A stretch of DNA of 64,000 nucleotides from Pseudanabaena galeata CCNP1313 (GCF_029910235.1 NZ_CP112874.1:4826501-4890500); one strand, 5' to 3'; numbered from the stretch's first letter, positions 9,325 to 18,600 are shown. Notes: generated from the letters alone by a model not told the origin. Numbers and translations are program-made.

Positions 9325-9368
9325 TTTATAAAAGTGTCGTCACACTTTTGTAAATTAAAAACTAAACC

Positions 9369-9415
9369 TAATCCAAGAAAACAAAACGGCTACGCCGTTT
9401 TGTTTTCTTGGATTA
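9369..9415. repeat. Perfect hairpin upstream of parA-like gene
   Basis: Inverted repeat TAATCCAAGAAAACAAAACG...CGTTTTGTTTTCTTGGATTA about 50 bases before the next start codon. With element A and an intervening small stem it fills the 328-bp gap 9140-9467. Confidence 0.65.
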
Positions 9416-9467
9416 GAGCGTGAAGCGCTATATTGCTAGTTAGAAGTTATTTGAGAGGCTTAAGAGT

Positions 9468-10109
9468 ATGGCAAATTCCCCAAAAATTGTAGTCGTTACT
9501 AATGGTAAAGGGGGGGTGGGTAAAACAACAACAGCGATCGCCTTAGCGGGTATCTTGGCTCAGGACACAAAAGTATTAGTCGTGGATGCTGACATCCAAG
9601 GAAGCTTGTCTTGGTGGGTAGGACGTAGCAACAAGGACATGGGTTTTGATATTGCCAAAGAAATTGATCCGACTCATTTAAAAAAACTACCGAAACTCAG
9701 CAGTTACGATCTAGTATTGGTAGATACACCACCTGCGCTACATTCCCATGCACTTGCCACGGTTGTTGCGATCGCTGATTATTTGGTTTTGCCAAGTCCA
9801 CCTGCTCCGATGGATTTAACAGCTCTAATTGATACTGTTAAAAGTACAGTGCGACCTGCCCAAGTTCCCCATCGAGTTCTCCTCACCCGTGTTGATCCGC
9901 GATGTCTGAACGAAGCGCTTGAAGCTCAAAATACTCTATTAGAGGTGGGAGTACCTGTTTTTCATGCGTTTGTAAGAGCTTACAAAGCCCATGAACGCGC
10001 TGCTTTAGAAGGGAAATTGGTTACAGAATGGAAAGGCAAAAATGCTAGAGAAGCGGAAGCAGACTATCGACGCGTAGTTGATGAACTGCGTCGGGACATT
10101 TTAAAGTGA
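9468..10109 (+). CDS. ParA/MinD-type ATPase, candidate type-2 McdA
   Basis: A 213-residue ParA-family ATPase. The deviant Walker A box is GKGGVGKTT at residues 13-21, with signature Lys14 and Lys19; Walker A' is VLVVDADIQGS and Walker B is LVLVDTPPAL. Such proteins form ATP-dependent dimers on the nucleoid and position plasmids, chromosomes or protein cargos. It is short, lacks an N-terminal HTH, and is followed 57 bp later by a coiled-coil protein ending GWMD. That arrangement resembles the McdA/McdB carboxysome-positioning pair, type 2, in which McdA keeps the signature lysine. ATPase identity is firm; the McdA role is inferred. No parS-like site was recognised. Confidence 0.88.
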   Translation: MANSPKIVVVTNGKGGVGKTTTAIALAGILAQDTKVLVVDADIQGSLSWWVGRSNKDMGFDIAKEIDPTHLKKLPKLSSYDLVLVDTPPALHSHALATVVAIADYLVLPSPPAPMDLTALIDTVKSTVRPAQVPHRVLLTRVDPRCLNEALEAQNTLLEVGVPVFHAFVRAYKAHERAALEGKLVTEWKGKNAREAEADYRRVVDELRRDILK

Positions 10110-10166
10110 TATGAGGTGTCAAGTACCACATATTAAGGAATGAAATAAAAAATAAAAAGTAAAACT

Positions 10167-10838
10167 ATGTCAACTAAAAAGAAAGTCGGAATTTCGGATT
10201 TATTACGTGATGAAGTTCAGAAGGAACCTGAAGCTTCAGTTAAGAATATGTCAACTGAACAAACTATTGAAGTAAAAGCAGAAACAATCTCTGATGGGAT
10301 TAACAAAATTGCTAGTGTTCCTAATTCACAGAAGGCGATAGCGGATTCTCCAAATATTGATGATCGCACAAAAGCAAAAATTTCTGAATTAGAGCTATTA
10401 CTTGCTCAATCACTAGAAAGGGAAACTGTCCTTTCGCAAACTGTAACCGATCTAGAAAAAGATTTGAAATTTAGCCACACTAATGTTGAGCTTTTGCAGA
10501 AATCACTGGCGGCGATCGAGAGCCTCAAAAATGAGCTAGATCAACAACTTGTAGAAGTAAAACGTGACAACTTACGCTTGGCTGAAGCAAATATTCAATT
10601 ATCGGAGCAGGTTAAAGCGTTAGATGCTGCAAAAACACCAGTAACTGATACTTCTAATTCTTCTCAATTGGTGTCACAAAATCCGCAAAATGCTTCCCAA
10701 AATAATAGAGCAACTCCTCGAAAGCAACCTGTCGAGCAGCCCTATGCCCAACGCGATCGTAGTCTCTATGCCCGCCCAACTGGCTCTAACGAACAATTGC
10801 AGCGTATAAACAATAAAAATATTGGTTGGATGGACTAA
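10167..10838 (+). CDS. Coiled-coil partner of the ParA ATPase, candidate type-2 McdB
   Basis: A 223-residue hydrophilic protein with no enzymatic motif. Residues 1-60 are charged and probably disordered; about 70-155 form a heptad-rich coiled coil (KAKISELELLLAQSLERE onward); about 160-200 are rich in Q, N and S; the last residues are NIGWMD, with Trp221 third from the end. A charged N-terminus, central coiled coil with Q-rich section, and a Trp at the extreme C-terminus are the published hallmarks of cyanobacterial McdB. It lies in tandem with the ParA gene and is probably co-transcribed. It could instead be another ParA-associated adaptor. Confidence 0.6.
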   Translation: MSTKKKVGISDLLRDEVQKEPEASVKNMSTEQTIEVKAETISDGINKIASVPNSQKAIADSPNIDDRTKAKISELELLLAQSLERETVLSQTVTDLEKDLKFSHTNVELLQKSLAAIESLKNELDQQLVEVKRDNLRLAEANIQLSEQVKALDAAKTPVTDTSNSSQLVSQNPQNASQNNRATPRKQPVEQPYAQRDRSLYARPTGSNEQLQRINNKNIGWMD

Positions 10839-10842
10839 TAGC

Positions 10843-10876
10843 AAAACACAAAGTGGCTAAGCTATTTTGTGTTTTT
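10843..10876 (+). terminator. Terminator of the parA-like operon
   Basis: Stem AAAACACAAA...ATTTTGTGTTTT with an apical GGCTAAGCT loop and a T-run, about 5 bases after the stop codon of the coiled-coil gene. Confidence 0.6.
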
Positions 10877-10969
10877 AAACCCTTAATGGGTTTGCAGGGT
10901 GGTTTCATTTTCGGAAAAGCAAATAGGAAGGGAGGTGCAGTAAAATCAGAGGGAAGAAGAGTTAGTCAG

Positions 10970-11107
10970 AGTATCTAAGAGAGACCGTAGTTTGATGTAA
11001 ATTGTCCAAAGTCTTGCCCAGATTGGGCTGATTATTTTTGAGGGCAATCAAATAATGCTGTTCCTGCTCAGCAATTAATTTCACCGTATCTTTTTGACGA
11101 GATTGTA
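10970..11107 (-). pseudogene. ISAs1-like transposase remnant
   Basis: The minus strand encodes QKDTVKLIAEQEQHYLIALK followed by NNQPNLGKTL, which resembles the conserved core of ISAs1/H-repeat transposases (CQK...LI...Y..ALK.NQ..L). Only about 45 codons survive. The upstream side of the fragment is cut off 15 bp from element A copy 2, and the downstream part is lost. No intact terminal repeats are visible. A longer open frame exists only because it reads through element A. Confidence 0.55.
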
Positions 11108-11121
11108 AAGTGAAGTGTGTA

Positions 11122-11234
11122 AACGTCAGTTCGACGAAAGCTAAAAATGGTAAGAATCGCTTAGCGATTCTTACCATTTTTAGCCATTTGCGGCGTGCTT
11201 TGCACGCCGCAAATGGCGATATCGAACTCACGTT
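11122..11234 (-). repeat. MITE-like element A, copy 2
   Basis: Same element as 9208-9324 in inverted orientation, bounded by AACGTCAGTTCGACGAAAG and TCGAACTCACGTT. It fills the space between a transposase remnant and the pyrD stop codon, ending 4 bp from it. Confidence 0.85.
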
Positions 11235-11238
11235 CTTT

Positions 11239-12351
11239 TTATTTATGGGCTAGCCCGATCGCCTGTTGAATATTCTCTAAGCCATTAGCTTCTAACTTAG
11301 CAACCAAACCTTGCAAGATCTGCTTAACAATCATTGGTCCCTCATAAATTAAACCCGTATAAACCTGCACGATCGCCGCTCCAGCCGTAATTTTTTGCCA
11401 AGCATCTTCTGCCGTGAAAAGACCGCCCACGCCGATGATTGGAAGACTGCCCTGTGTCGTCTGCCAGATCAGGTTGATCACTTCCAGAGAGCGATCGCGC
11501 ACAGGCTGACCACTGATACCGCCTGCTTCTTCGGTGACAGCTTTACCCGTCATTACTAGATGCGTAGTCGTTAAGTTTTGGCGTGAAATTGTTGTGTTTG
11601 TAGCGATAATTCCTGCTACGCCATAGGCTTGACTTGCCTTGACCACTTCAATAATGTCAGCATCATTTAAGTCTGGGGCAATTTTTACTAAAATCGGTTT
11701 GTTCTGGGTGTTAATTGGATTTAGCTCCGCAAGAATTCCGCATAACTGGTCAGTTGCTTGCAAGTCTCGCAAATTGGGCGTATTTGGTGAACTGACATTA
11801 ACTACAAAATAATCACCAAACTCATAGAGCGATCGCAAGCTTTCGGCATAGTCTAATTTTGCATCGACAATCTCCGTAATTTTAGACTTGCCCAGATTAA
11901 TGCCAAGGGGAATACTCAGTTTATGGACTTGTAAATAATTTTTGAGATCTACTGCTGTTGCGGCTGCGCCACGATTATTAAAACCCATACGATTTAAAAC
12001 AGCGCGATCGCTGGGTAAGCGAAACAAACGTGGTTGTGGATTGCCAGACTGAGCATGGGCTGTAATCGTCCCCACTTCTGCAAAGCCAAATCCCAAATGT
12101 TCCCATGCACCGATCGCTTCTGCATTTTTATCAAAACCTGCTGCCAACCCAACGGGATTCTCAAATTTTAGATTCCATAAAGTTTGTGACAGCCGCGAAT
12201 CGCTATAGTAAAGGGTAGACTTGGCGATCGCTTGCAGTATGGATGACTCACTAATCCGCCGACAAGTGGCGATCGCTAAATGATGAGCAGCTTCAGGATC
12301 GAGGGAAAATAACAGGGGACGCACCCCATATTGATAGGCAGCACTTAACAT
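11239..12351 (-). CDS. pyrD: Dihydroorotate dehydrogenase (quinone), class 2
   Basis: A 370-residue FMN enzyme that oxidises dihydroorotate to orotate with quinone in pyrimidine synthesis, bound peripherally to the membrane. Class 2 features are the N-terminal membrane-associating helices (residues 1-40), then NPVGLAAGFDKNAEAIG, GFGFAEVGTIT, FNNRGAAA, and NVSSPNTPNLRDLQ with the class 2 catalytic serine region. The FMN phosphate site is IIGVGGLFTAEDAWQKI near the C-terminus. Length is normal for the family. It is divergent from gvpG, with a small hairpin (12367-12391) between them. Confidence 0.95.
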   Translation of the reverse strand: MLSAAYQYGVRPLLFSLDPEAAHHLAIATCRRISESSILQAIAKSTLYYSDSRLSQTLWNLKFENPVGLAAGFDKNAEAIGAWEHLGFGFAEVGTITAHAQSGNPQPRLFRLPSDRAVLNRMGFNNRGAAATAVDLKNYLQVHKLSIPLGINLGKSKITEIVDAKLDYAESLRSLYEFGDYFVVNVSSPNTPNLRDLQATDQLCGILAELNPINTQNKPILVKIAPDLNDADIIEVVKASQAYGVAGIIATNTTISRQNLTTTHLVMTGKAVTEEAGGISGQPVRDRSLEVINLIWQTTQGSLPIIGVGGLFTAEDAWQKITAGAAIVQVYTGLIYEGPMIVKQILQGLVAKLEANGLENIQQAIGLAHK

Positions 12352-12366
12352 AGGTTTAGTTAATTA

Positions 12367-12391
12367 GCTTTTCTTGCGAAGCAAGAAAAGC
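12367..12391. repeat. Small hairpin between pyrD and gvpG
   Basis: Perfect palindrome GCTTTTCTTGCGAAGCAAGA etc., 25 nt, in the 71-bp divergent gap. It lies in the presumed promoter region rather than at a gene end. Confidence 0.5.
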
Positions 12392-12422
12392 GGCAATAAG
12401 GAATTAAGGAGTACATTTCCCA

Positions 12423-12650
12423 ATGATATGGCAACTACTGACAGCACCCCTCGATGGACTAGTCTGGATTGCAGAGCAAATCGAAGAAAGGGCGACTACT
12501 GAATTAGAAAAAACCGAAAATCTGCAAAAACGTCTCACTACTTTACAACTAAAGTTTGATCTTGGTGATATTAGTGAAGAAGATTTCATGGCTCAAGAAC
12601 AAGAAATTTTAGAAGCTATGGAAGCAGAAATAAATGAACAAGACGAATAA
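12423..12650 (+). CDS. gvpG: GvpG-family gas vesicle protein (orphan)
   Basis: A 75-residue protein matching the GvpG family from end to end: hydrophobic start IWQLLTAPLDGLVWIAEQIEERA, a helical middle, and the conserved LQLKFDLGDISEEDFMAQE. GvpG is a minor, assembly-related protein of gas vesicle clusters. No gvpA, C, N, J, K, L, F or V gene is found nearby, so this copy stands alone between pyrD and a pentapeptide-repeat gene. It may serve a gvp cluster elsewhere or have another role. A MITE-like element starts two bases after its stop codon. Confidence 0.75.
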   Translation: MIWQLLTAPLDGLVWIAEQIEERATTELEKTENLQKRLTTLQLKFDLGDISEEDFMAQEQEILEAMEAEINEQDE

Positions 12651-12651
12651 A

Positions 12652-12782
12652 CAGCAATTCTCACTATGAAACCGATTTTGGTATTTCCAGCGCCGAAGGC
12701 GCTGGAAATACCAAAATTGTTTTTTTGAAAGTACGCCATTGGCGGACTTTCAAAAAACCGATTTTTATAATGAGAATTGCTG
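12652..12782. repeat. MITE-like element B with nested hairpins
   Basis: Ends are CAGCAATTCTCACTATGAAA and its imperfect complement TTTTATAATGAGAATTGCTG (about 18 of 20 matching). Inside are stem ATTTCCAGCGCCGAAGGCGC... and stem TTTTTTGAAAGT.../ACTTTCAAAAAA. The outer repeat continues into AACCGATTTT on both sides, so it looks like a complete 131-bp non-coding element. Confidence 0.75.
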
Positions 12783-12840
12783 ATGAATAAACCAGAGCAG
12801 AACGCGCTCTAGTTTATTCTTAACAGAAACGGTAAATCTA

Positions 12841-13572
12841 ATGGAAATCAGTGAACTAATCAATAGCTACCATGCTGGTCGCCGCAATTTTGCGGGAGTC
12901 AACCTCAGTAAAACGGATATGAATGGAATTGACTTGAGTCATGCCGATCTCAGTGGTGCAAATCTGAGTGAATCTAGTCTCTACGGCGCAAACTTAAGCA
13001 ACGCTAAGCTAAATGGTGCAGATTTTAATGGTGCAAAGCTATATCGCGCTAACCTTGTCAGCGCTAATTTCAGTGGCGCTGATTTAGGAGAGGCGGATCT
13101 CAGCGAAGCCAATCTCAGTGATGCCAAGCTCTATGGGGTGAATTTGTATGGAGCAATTTTGAACAAAGCTAAATTACCCCGCGCTAAATTAAATGGTGCA
13201 AATATGGGTAAAGCTAAGCTAAATAGGGCTGATCTTAGTGAGGCAATTCTCAGGGATGCGCGGTTATTTGGCGCAGGGCTAAATGAGACGATGTTGCAAC
13301 GAGCTGATCTGAGTAGGGCTAGTCTCAATGGTGCAAATCTAAATAAAGCCATGCTATGTGAGGTGGATCTAACTTTTGCGAGTTTGTACGGTGCAAGTTT
13401 ATGTGATGCTGATCTGAGCGAAGCCGATCTCACTAGTGCCAATCTCCAAGGCTCCGATCTATCTCGCGTAAATTTTTATAAGGCTAACTTAAGTAAAGCA
13501 AAAATGGCAGACGCTGTTACTGAGGGGATGTTGACCCAAGAGGCAAATTTAACAGGCATCATCTGGTCATAA
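12841..13572 (+). CDS. Pentapeptide-repeat protein
   Basis: A 243-residue protein made almost wholly of A(D/N)LXX pentapeptide repeats from about residue 17 to 232 (for example ADLSGANLSESSLYGANLS). This predicts a right-handed quadrilateral beta-helix of around ten coils. There is no signal peptide, membrane segment or catalytic domain, so it should be cytoplasmic. Such proteins are very numerous in cyanobacteria and mostly of unknown function; a few mimic DNA and bind gyrase, but nothing here points to that. It is a single-gene unit flanked by repeats. Confidence 0.9.
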   Translation: MEISELINSYHAGRRNFAGVNLSKTDMNGIDLSHADLSGANLSESSLYGANLSNAKLNGADFNGAKLYRANLVSANFSGADLGEADLSEANLSDAKLYGVNLYGAILNKAKLPRAKLNGANMGKAKLNRADLSEAILRDARLFGAGLNETMLQRADLSRASLNGANLNKAMLCEVDLTFASLYGASLCDADLSEADLTSANLQGSDLSRVNFYKANLSKAKMADAVTEGMLTQEANLTGIIWS

Positions 13573-13653
13573 AACCCAAGAATTGATTGGCGGCGCTCCG
13601 CGCCGCCAATCAATTCTTGGAGCTATAAAGGTGACGCGAAGCGTCACCTTTAA
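13572..13653. repeat. Two hairpins after the pentapeptide-repeat gene (copy G3 plus a short stem)
   Basis: The first (13572-13620) has stem CCAAGAATTGATTGGCGGCG, nearly the same as copy G2 at 8262. The second (13625-13653) is AAAGGTGACGCGAAGCGTCA etc. They lie between convergent genes and could also terminate both. Confidence 0.7.
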
Positions 13654-13655
13654 AA

Positions 13656-14270
13656 TTACTTATTGCCGTAAGCTTGCCATGCCAAATTGACTAGTGAATT
13701 AAATATAGCGGCAGCAGCGATCGCATTGCCTTTCCGACCATCAACACGAATATGGGGAATTAATGAGTCATTTAATCGTGACTTGATCACATCGGTATCA
13801 ATAAACCCCGCAGGAGTTCCAATTACCAGAGCAGGTTTAACATCCTCCATCTCGATCAAATCCACCAAGGTTGCCAATGCTGTTTGCGACTCACCGATCA
13901 CAAAAATGGCTTCAGGATAGCGTTTTGCCAAAGTTTCAATTCCCCAAGCTGCTTGGGTTTTACCTTTTTGAGGACGGGTAATCGCTTCAACACCACAATA
14001 AATAGGATTGGCAAAAGTATCACAGATTTTAGGAAAGATCGCCGCTTGCACCGTTGGGACATCTACGATAATTGTGGTGCGTGTAGCGAGGGCTGTGGCT
14101 CCAGCCTGCAGGGAATTTTCAGAAAACCTGACGAGATTTTTATATTCAAAGTCTGCGGTCGCATAAATTACTTGGCGCACAATTTCATATTCAGATGGTG
14201 AAAGTGAATGTTCACCAATCTCGTTATCGATTATTGCTAAGCTTTGTGCGTCCGTAATATGCCATTCCAT
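13656..14270 (-). CDS. cobH: Precorrin-8X methylmutase family protein
   Basis: A 204-residue CobH/CbiC enzyme that moves the C11 methyl group to C12, turning precorrin-8X into hydrogenobyrinate or its cobalt form in corrin (B12) synthesis. Recognisable stretches are YEIVRQVIYATADFEYKNLV, AGATALATRTTIIVDVPTV, NPIYCGVEAITRP, PALVIGTPAGFI and IRVDGRKGNAIAAAAIFNSL. The catalytic histidine of characterised enzymes (His43 of P. denitrificans CobH) falls where this protein has Tyr in VIYATAD. I believe this Tyr is common in cyanobacterial homologues, but cannot confirm it here. No other cob genes are adjacent. Confidence 0.88.
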   Translation of the reverse strand: MEWHITDAQSLAIIDNEIGEHSLSPSEYEIVRQVIYATADFEYKNLVRFSENSLQAGATALATRTTIIVDVPTVQAAIFPKICDTFANPIYCGVEAITRPQKGKTQAAWGIETLAKRYPEAIFVIGESQTALATLVDLIEMEDVKPALVIGTPAGFIDTDVIKSRLNDSLIPHIRVDGRKGNAIAAAAIFNSLVNLAWQAYGNK

Positions 14271-14352
14271 AAAATTATGCGATTACCGTAGTTTAGTCAT
14301 ATAGCATTCAGCTATGACCGTACCATATTTTAGAGAATGTCGCGATTTTTGC

Positions 14353-14399
14353 ACCCAATAGGGAGAGGCAGCGCGAAGCGCTGCCTCTCCCTATTGGGT
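14353..14399. repeat. 47-nt hairpin between cobH and the GGDEF gene (copy G9)
   Basis: Inverted repeat ACCCAATAGGGAGAGGCAGC...ending CTATTGGGT, with a GCGCGAAGCGC tip. It is directly downstream of the REC-GGDEF gene (minus strand) and may terminate it. Confidence 0.65.
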
Positions 14400-14406
14400 T
14401 TTGAGA

Positions 14407-15450
14407 TTATTCTGGAACATAAGCATTTTGCCTAACACAATTTCGCCCTTCGGCTTTGGCGAGATACAAGGCTCGATCTGCTGACTTGATTAGATGAATC
14501 ACTTCAAAATCTTGAGTGGGTAAAATTGTCGCAACGCCACAGCTAATCGTCATATACTTAGCAACTTTAGAGTAATCGTGAGGCAATTGCAGCGATCGCA
14601 CAATTTCTATAGCTCGCATTGCCACATTCATTCCCCCCTCGGCATCGGTATTCGGTAAAATAATCGCAAATTCTTCCCCCCCATAACGAGCCACCAAATC
14701 CGCAGGACGATTGGTTGATTTACTAATTGCTTGGGCAACCTCCTGTAAACAGCGATCTCCCTCTTGATGTCCGTAATTATCGTTATAGTTTTTAAAAAAG
14801 TCGATATCGCATAGCACTAATGAAATTGGAATTTGTTCTCTATGCGATCGCTTACATTCCTGCTCCAGATATTCATCTAAGCAACGACGATTAGCCACTT
14901 GCGTTAAGCCATCGATGGAAACCAATCTTCTTAGCTCTTGCACCACAACTGCTAATTGTTGGTTGGCGGCTTCAAGCTGTTGGCGGAGATTGGCTTGCTC
15001 CAGCAAACGCCGCACTCTCTGCCGTAGCACCGCCCAATGAATGGGCTTAGTCACATAGTCTGAAGCCCCCACATCATAGGCGCGATCTACTGATTCGCGA
15101 TCTTCCAGCGCCGTAATAATTAAAACAGGCGTATGATCGCCATGAGGCAGTTTTTGCAGCCGTGAACAACATTCAAAGCCATCCAAGACAGGCATCATGG
15201 CATCCAGTAAGATGATATCTGGTAGATGTTCTTGATAAACTTTTAATGCCTCCATCCCGTTAGCAGCCTCAATCACGCGATAATTTTCCCGTTCCAAATA
15301 ACGTACTAAAATTTTTCGCATAAACAAATCATCATCCACTATTAAAATCTGAGCAGTCTTGGATGATGATTTTTCGAGGGTATTAATTTCTTGACTTACT
15401 TTTGGGCTAGGATGCTGCTTATGGCGATCGCTAATATCATCGATTGTCAT
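14407..15450 (-). CDS. Response regulator with diguanylate cyclase output (REC-GGDEF)
   Basis: A 347-residue two-domain regulator. The receiver domain (about 34-155) has the acidic pair DD in ILIVDDDLFMRK, phosphoacceptor D in IILLDAMMPVLDG and the conserved K in DYVTKPI. A helical linker (160-180) leads to a GGDEF domain (about 185-340) with the active motif RYGGEEFAIIL. It should make cyclic di-GMP from GTP when phosphorylated. No RxxD inhibitory site is obvious. It lies 155 bp downstream of the LOV-PAS-GAF hybrid kinase on the same strand, making it a likely phosphotransfer target. A small hairpin separates them. Confidence 0.92.
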   Translation of the reverse strand: MTIDDISDRHKQHPSPKVSQEINTLEKSSSKTAQILIVDDDLFMRKILVRYLERENYRVIEAANGMEALKVYQEHLPDIILLDAMMPVLDGFECCSRLQKLPHGDHTPVLIITALEDRESVDRAYDVGASDYVTKPIHWAVLRQRVRRLLEQANLRQQLEAANQQLAVVVQELRRLVSIDGLTQVANRRCLDEYLEQECKRSHREQIPISLVLCDIDFFKNYNDNYGHQEGDRCLQEVAQAISKSTNRPADLVARYGGEEFAIILPNTDAEGGMNVAMRAIEIVRSLQLPHDYSKVAKYMTISCGVATILPTQDFEVIHLIKSADRALYLAKAEGRNCVRQNAYVPE

Positions 15451-15540
15451 TACATGGTTAGACGGTAAAATTGACGTTAACAGACATGCGTCTACCTGAA
15501 GAGTTTAAGTGGTTCAGCCTAATTAAAACCTGAAACCAGA

Positions 15541-15573
15541 GATTGTTCCGCCCGTGTAGCGGGCGGAACAATC
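15541..15573. repeat. Hairpin between hybrid kinase and REC-GGDEF gene
   Basis: Inverted repeat GATTGTTCCGCCCG...CGGGCGGAACAATC around TGTAG. It could lower read-through from the kinase into the GGDEF gene. Confidence 0.55.
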
Positions 15574-15605
15574 TTCTAGGTTTCTAGTGTACTTATCTTA
15601 GCTAC

Positions 15606-18600
15606 TTAGTGATATTTTTCATGCTCTAATTCAGATTTAACATTTGCATATTCATCAGTAATTTTATTGATTTTGATATCTAAGTCCTCATATTTTTGAT
15701 TGCGTAGACTTGTTTCCAATTCGCGGCATAGAGTTGATAGATCTTCTGCACCAATTACACTACTGCTGGATTTTAAGGTGTGAACAGTCCGCACCATTAC
15801 CTCAAAATTTTTCTGTGCAAGGCTAGTATATAACTCTTGGAGGAGTGATTGCGTATTATCTAAGTAACTATCAATCAGTTCAATCAAAAATTCTGGATCT
15901 TCGCCGCCAATATCACTGGCGACTTCATGAAGAGTAGAAATATTAATTGAAGATAATGGTCTGGATTTATTTGGGATGACAGGTGGACATTCTCGTAAAA
16001 CCCTCACAAGTTCAGCGTTAAGGATAGGCTTGCTGAGATAGTCGTCCATACCTGCGGCTAGACAAATCTCACGATCGCCTTGCATGGCATTGGCGGTCAT
16101 CGCCACAATCCTCGGCTTGGAGATGAGTTTACCGTTTTGCCAATTCTGCTCAATTAGTTGAGTGGCTTCGAGTCCATCCATCTCTGGCATTTGCATATCC
16201 ATAAACACTAAGTCATAGGGCTGCTGCGAAAGAGCCGATAGTACCTCTAAGCCATTAGCGGCCACATCAGCCCGATAACCCATACGTTGCAAAATATGTA
16301 TGGCTACTTTCTGGTTAACCACATTGTCCTCAGCTAGCAAAATTCGCAATGGATGATTTCTTGCCATAAGTGGATCAAAGGCAAAACTTTGCTTTGGTGA
16401 GCCTAGAGTAATTCGTGCCGTATTTGATTGATTAGCTAAGTTTTGAGCAATATTTTGACTGATGGTTTGACTAATTGACTGAGGCGATCGCACCGTGGGT
16501 GAGATTAGTTGCGAATCACTAACATTGATCGGTGCAGGTTGTTCCCAAATGTTAACGGGAGCCGTAATCGTAAAGTAAAAAGTAGAACCTTTCTGCTCAC
16601 TGCTTTCCACCCACATTGTGCCGCCCATCAGTTCACATAGGCGCTTACTGATCGCCAGACCTAGCCCAGTCCCCCCATATTGTCGAGTGGTTGAGGCATC
16701 TACTTGGCTAAAGGGCTGAAATAGTCGATATAGGCGATCGCTAGGTATACCAATCCCTGTATCTTTTACAGCAAACTGTAGGGTTCGCAGCAACTGAGTT
16801 TCTTCATGATGATCGCTCAGTTCACACCGCAAATAATGCGAAACAAGCATTTGCGTAACTGAAATATTGACAGAGCCGCGACTTGTAAATTTGATCGCAT
16901 TGCCAATTAAATTTGCTAAAACTTGCCGTAATCGAGTCATATCACCGATCACAATCAAATCCACATCGGGATGAATCAAATAACCGAGTTCAATGCCTTT
17001 TTCCAATGCCTTAGCTGAGAGCAACTCGATCGTATCTTCTAAACAAGTTCGCAAATCAAAGGTTTGTTCTTCTAGTTCTAAATGTCCTGATTCAATTTTG
17101 GAAAAATCTAAAATATCATTGATGATCGTCAGTAATGTGTTACCCGCATTCCGAGCAATCTCCACAAATTCCCGTTGCTCTCTGGTCAAATTTGTATCTA
17201 GTAACACCCCTGTCATCCCAATGACCGCATTCATAGGAGTACGAATCTCATGACTCATAGTCGCTAAGAAATCACTCTTAGATCGATTAGCCGCTTCTGC
17301 GATCACTCGTGCTTCTTCTAATTCTTTATTTTGTTTAATTAGTTGTTCCCTCTGACGGGTTTCTTGCATTAGTAAATTGGCTTGTGACAGGGCGATACTA
17401 ACTTGATTTGCTACGGATTCAAGCAATTCTTTTTCTTCAATTGTCCATTCGTGAAAACTATTACAGTGATGTAATAAAATAATCCCATTGGTTAATCCAT
17501 GGGATGAAGTACGGATCGCTAAAAGCGATCGCAATTGCATTCGATAAAATAGTTCACCAAACTCATCTAAGTCTGACTCAGTATAAACATTAGTAATAGC
17601 GATCGCTTGATCTTGACTGGAAATTTTTTTGCCAAAAGCACTATCTAACAAAGGTAATTCAAGATCTTTAACCGAAAAAATTCTGTCTGCTAATTGTTCA
17701 GACATTAGCGAAATTTGAGATTGTAAAGCTGAATCATGGTTTTGGTAATCGAGTTTATAAATCAGGCAGCGACTAGCATGAAAGGCTAACTGAATTTGAT
17801 GAGCAGCTGTTTCAAAAATACTGTTTATATCCAAACTTTGACGAATTTCATCAGTAATACGGTTAAGTAATACGGTAAGACGCATTTGCCTTTTTAAATC
17901 TTTTTCAGCCTCTTTGCGGGCTGTAATATCCATTTGAATACCAATAAAATGCGTTACCTTATTGGTGTCATCACATATTGGAGAAATATTTAACTCATTC
18001 CAAAATAAAGAGCCATCTTTGCGATAGTTTCTAATGACAACGCTACAAGCTTCTCCTTTCAAAATTGCATTTTTGAGGATATCTTTTTCAGATTGAAATA
18101 CATCACTTCCTTGTAAAAAACGACAATTTTTGCCCATTACGTCACTAGCTTCATAGCCAGTGATTTTTTCAAACGCAGAATTTATATAGACAATCGGATT
18201 GTTTGGGAGGCGAAAATCAGTAATGACGATACCATTGTGGCTTGAAGCGATCGCCCGTTCTTGGAGACGCAGCGTTTCTTCAAATTTTTTGCGATCGCTA
18301 ATATCAAAGCGAATGGCGAGATATTGCATTGGCTTACCATGATCATCAAGCAGGGGAATGATCGTGCTGTCAGTCCAATAAAATGTGCCGTCTTTAGACG
18401 CATTGCGAATTTCACCGCGCCATACATTACCGCTGATGATGGTATTCCAGAGGTTGGTAAAAAATTCTGGTGAATGATAATCGGAATTGATAAATCGATG
18501 ATTTTTCCCAATTAATTCATCTTGACTATAGCCAGAGATTTCGCAAAATTTATTGTTTGCATAGGTAATCGACCCGTGCAAATCTGTAACGGCAACGATC

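Noticed and set aside
13131-13442. Minus-strand open frame inside the pentapeptide-repeat gene
   Set aside because: A shadow of the repeated codons on the other strand, with biased composition and no start signal.
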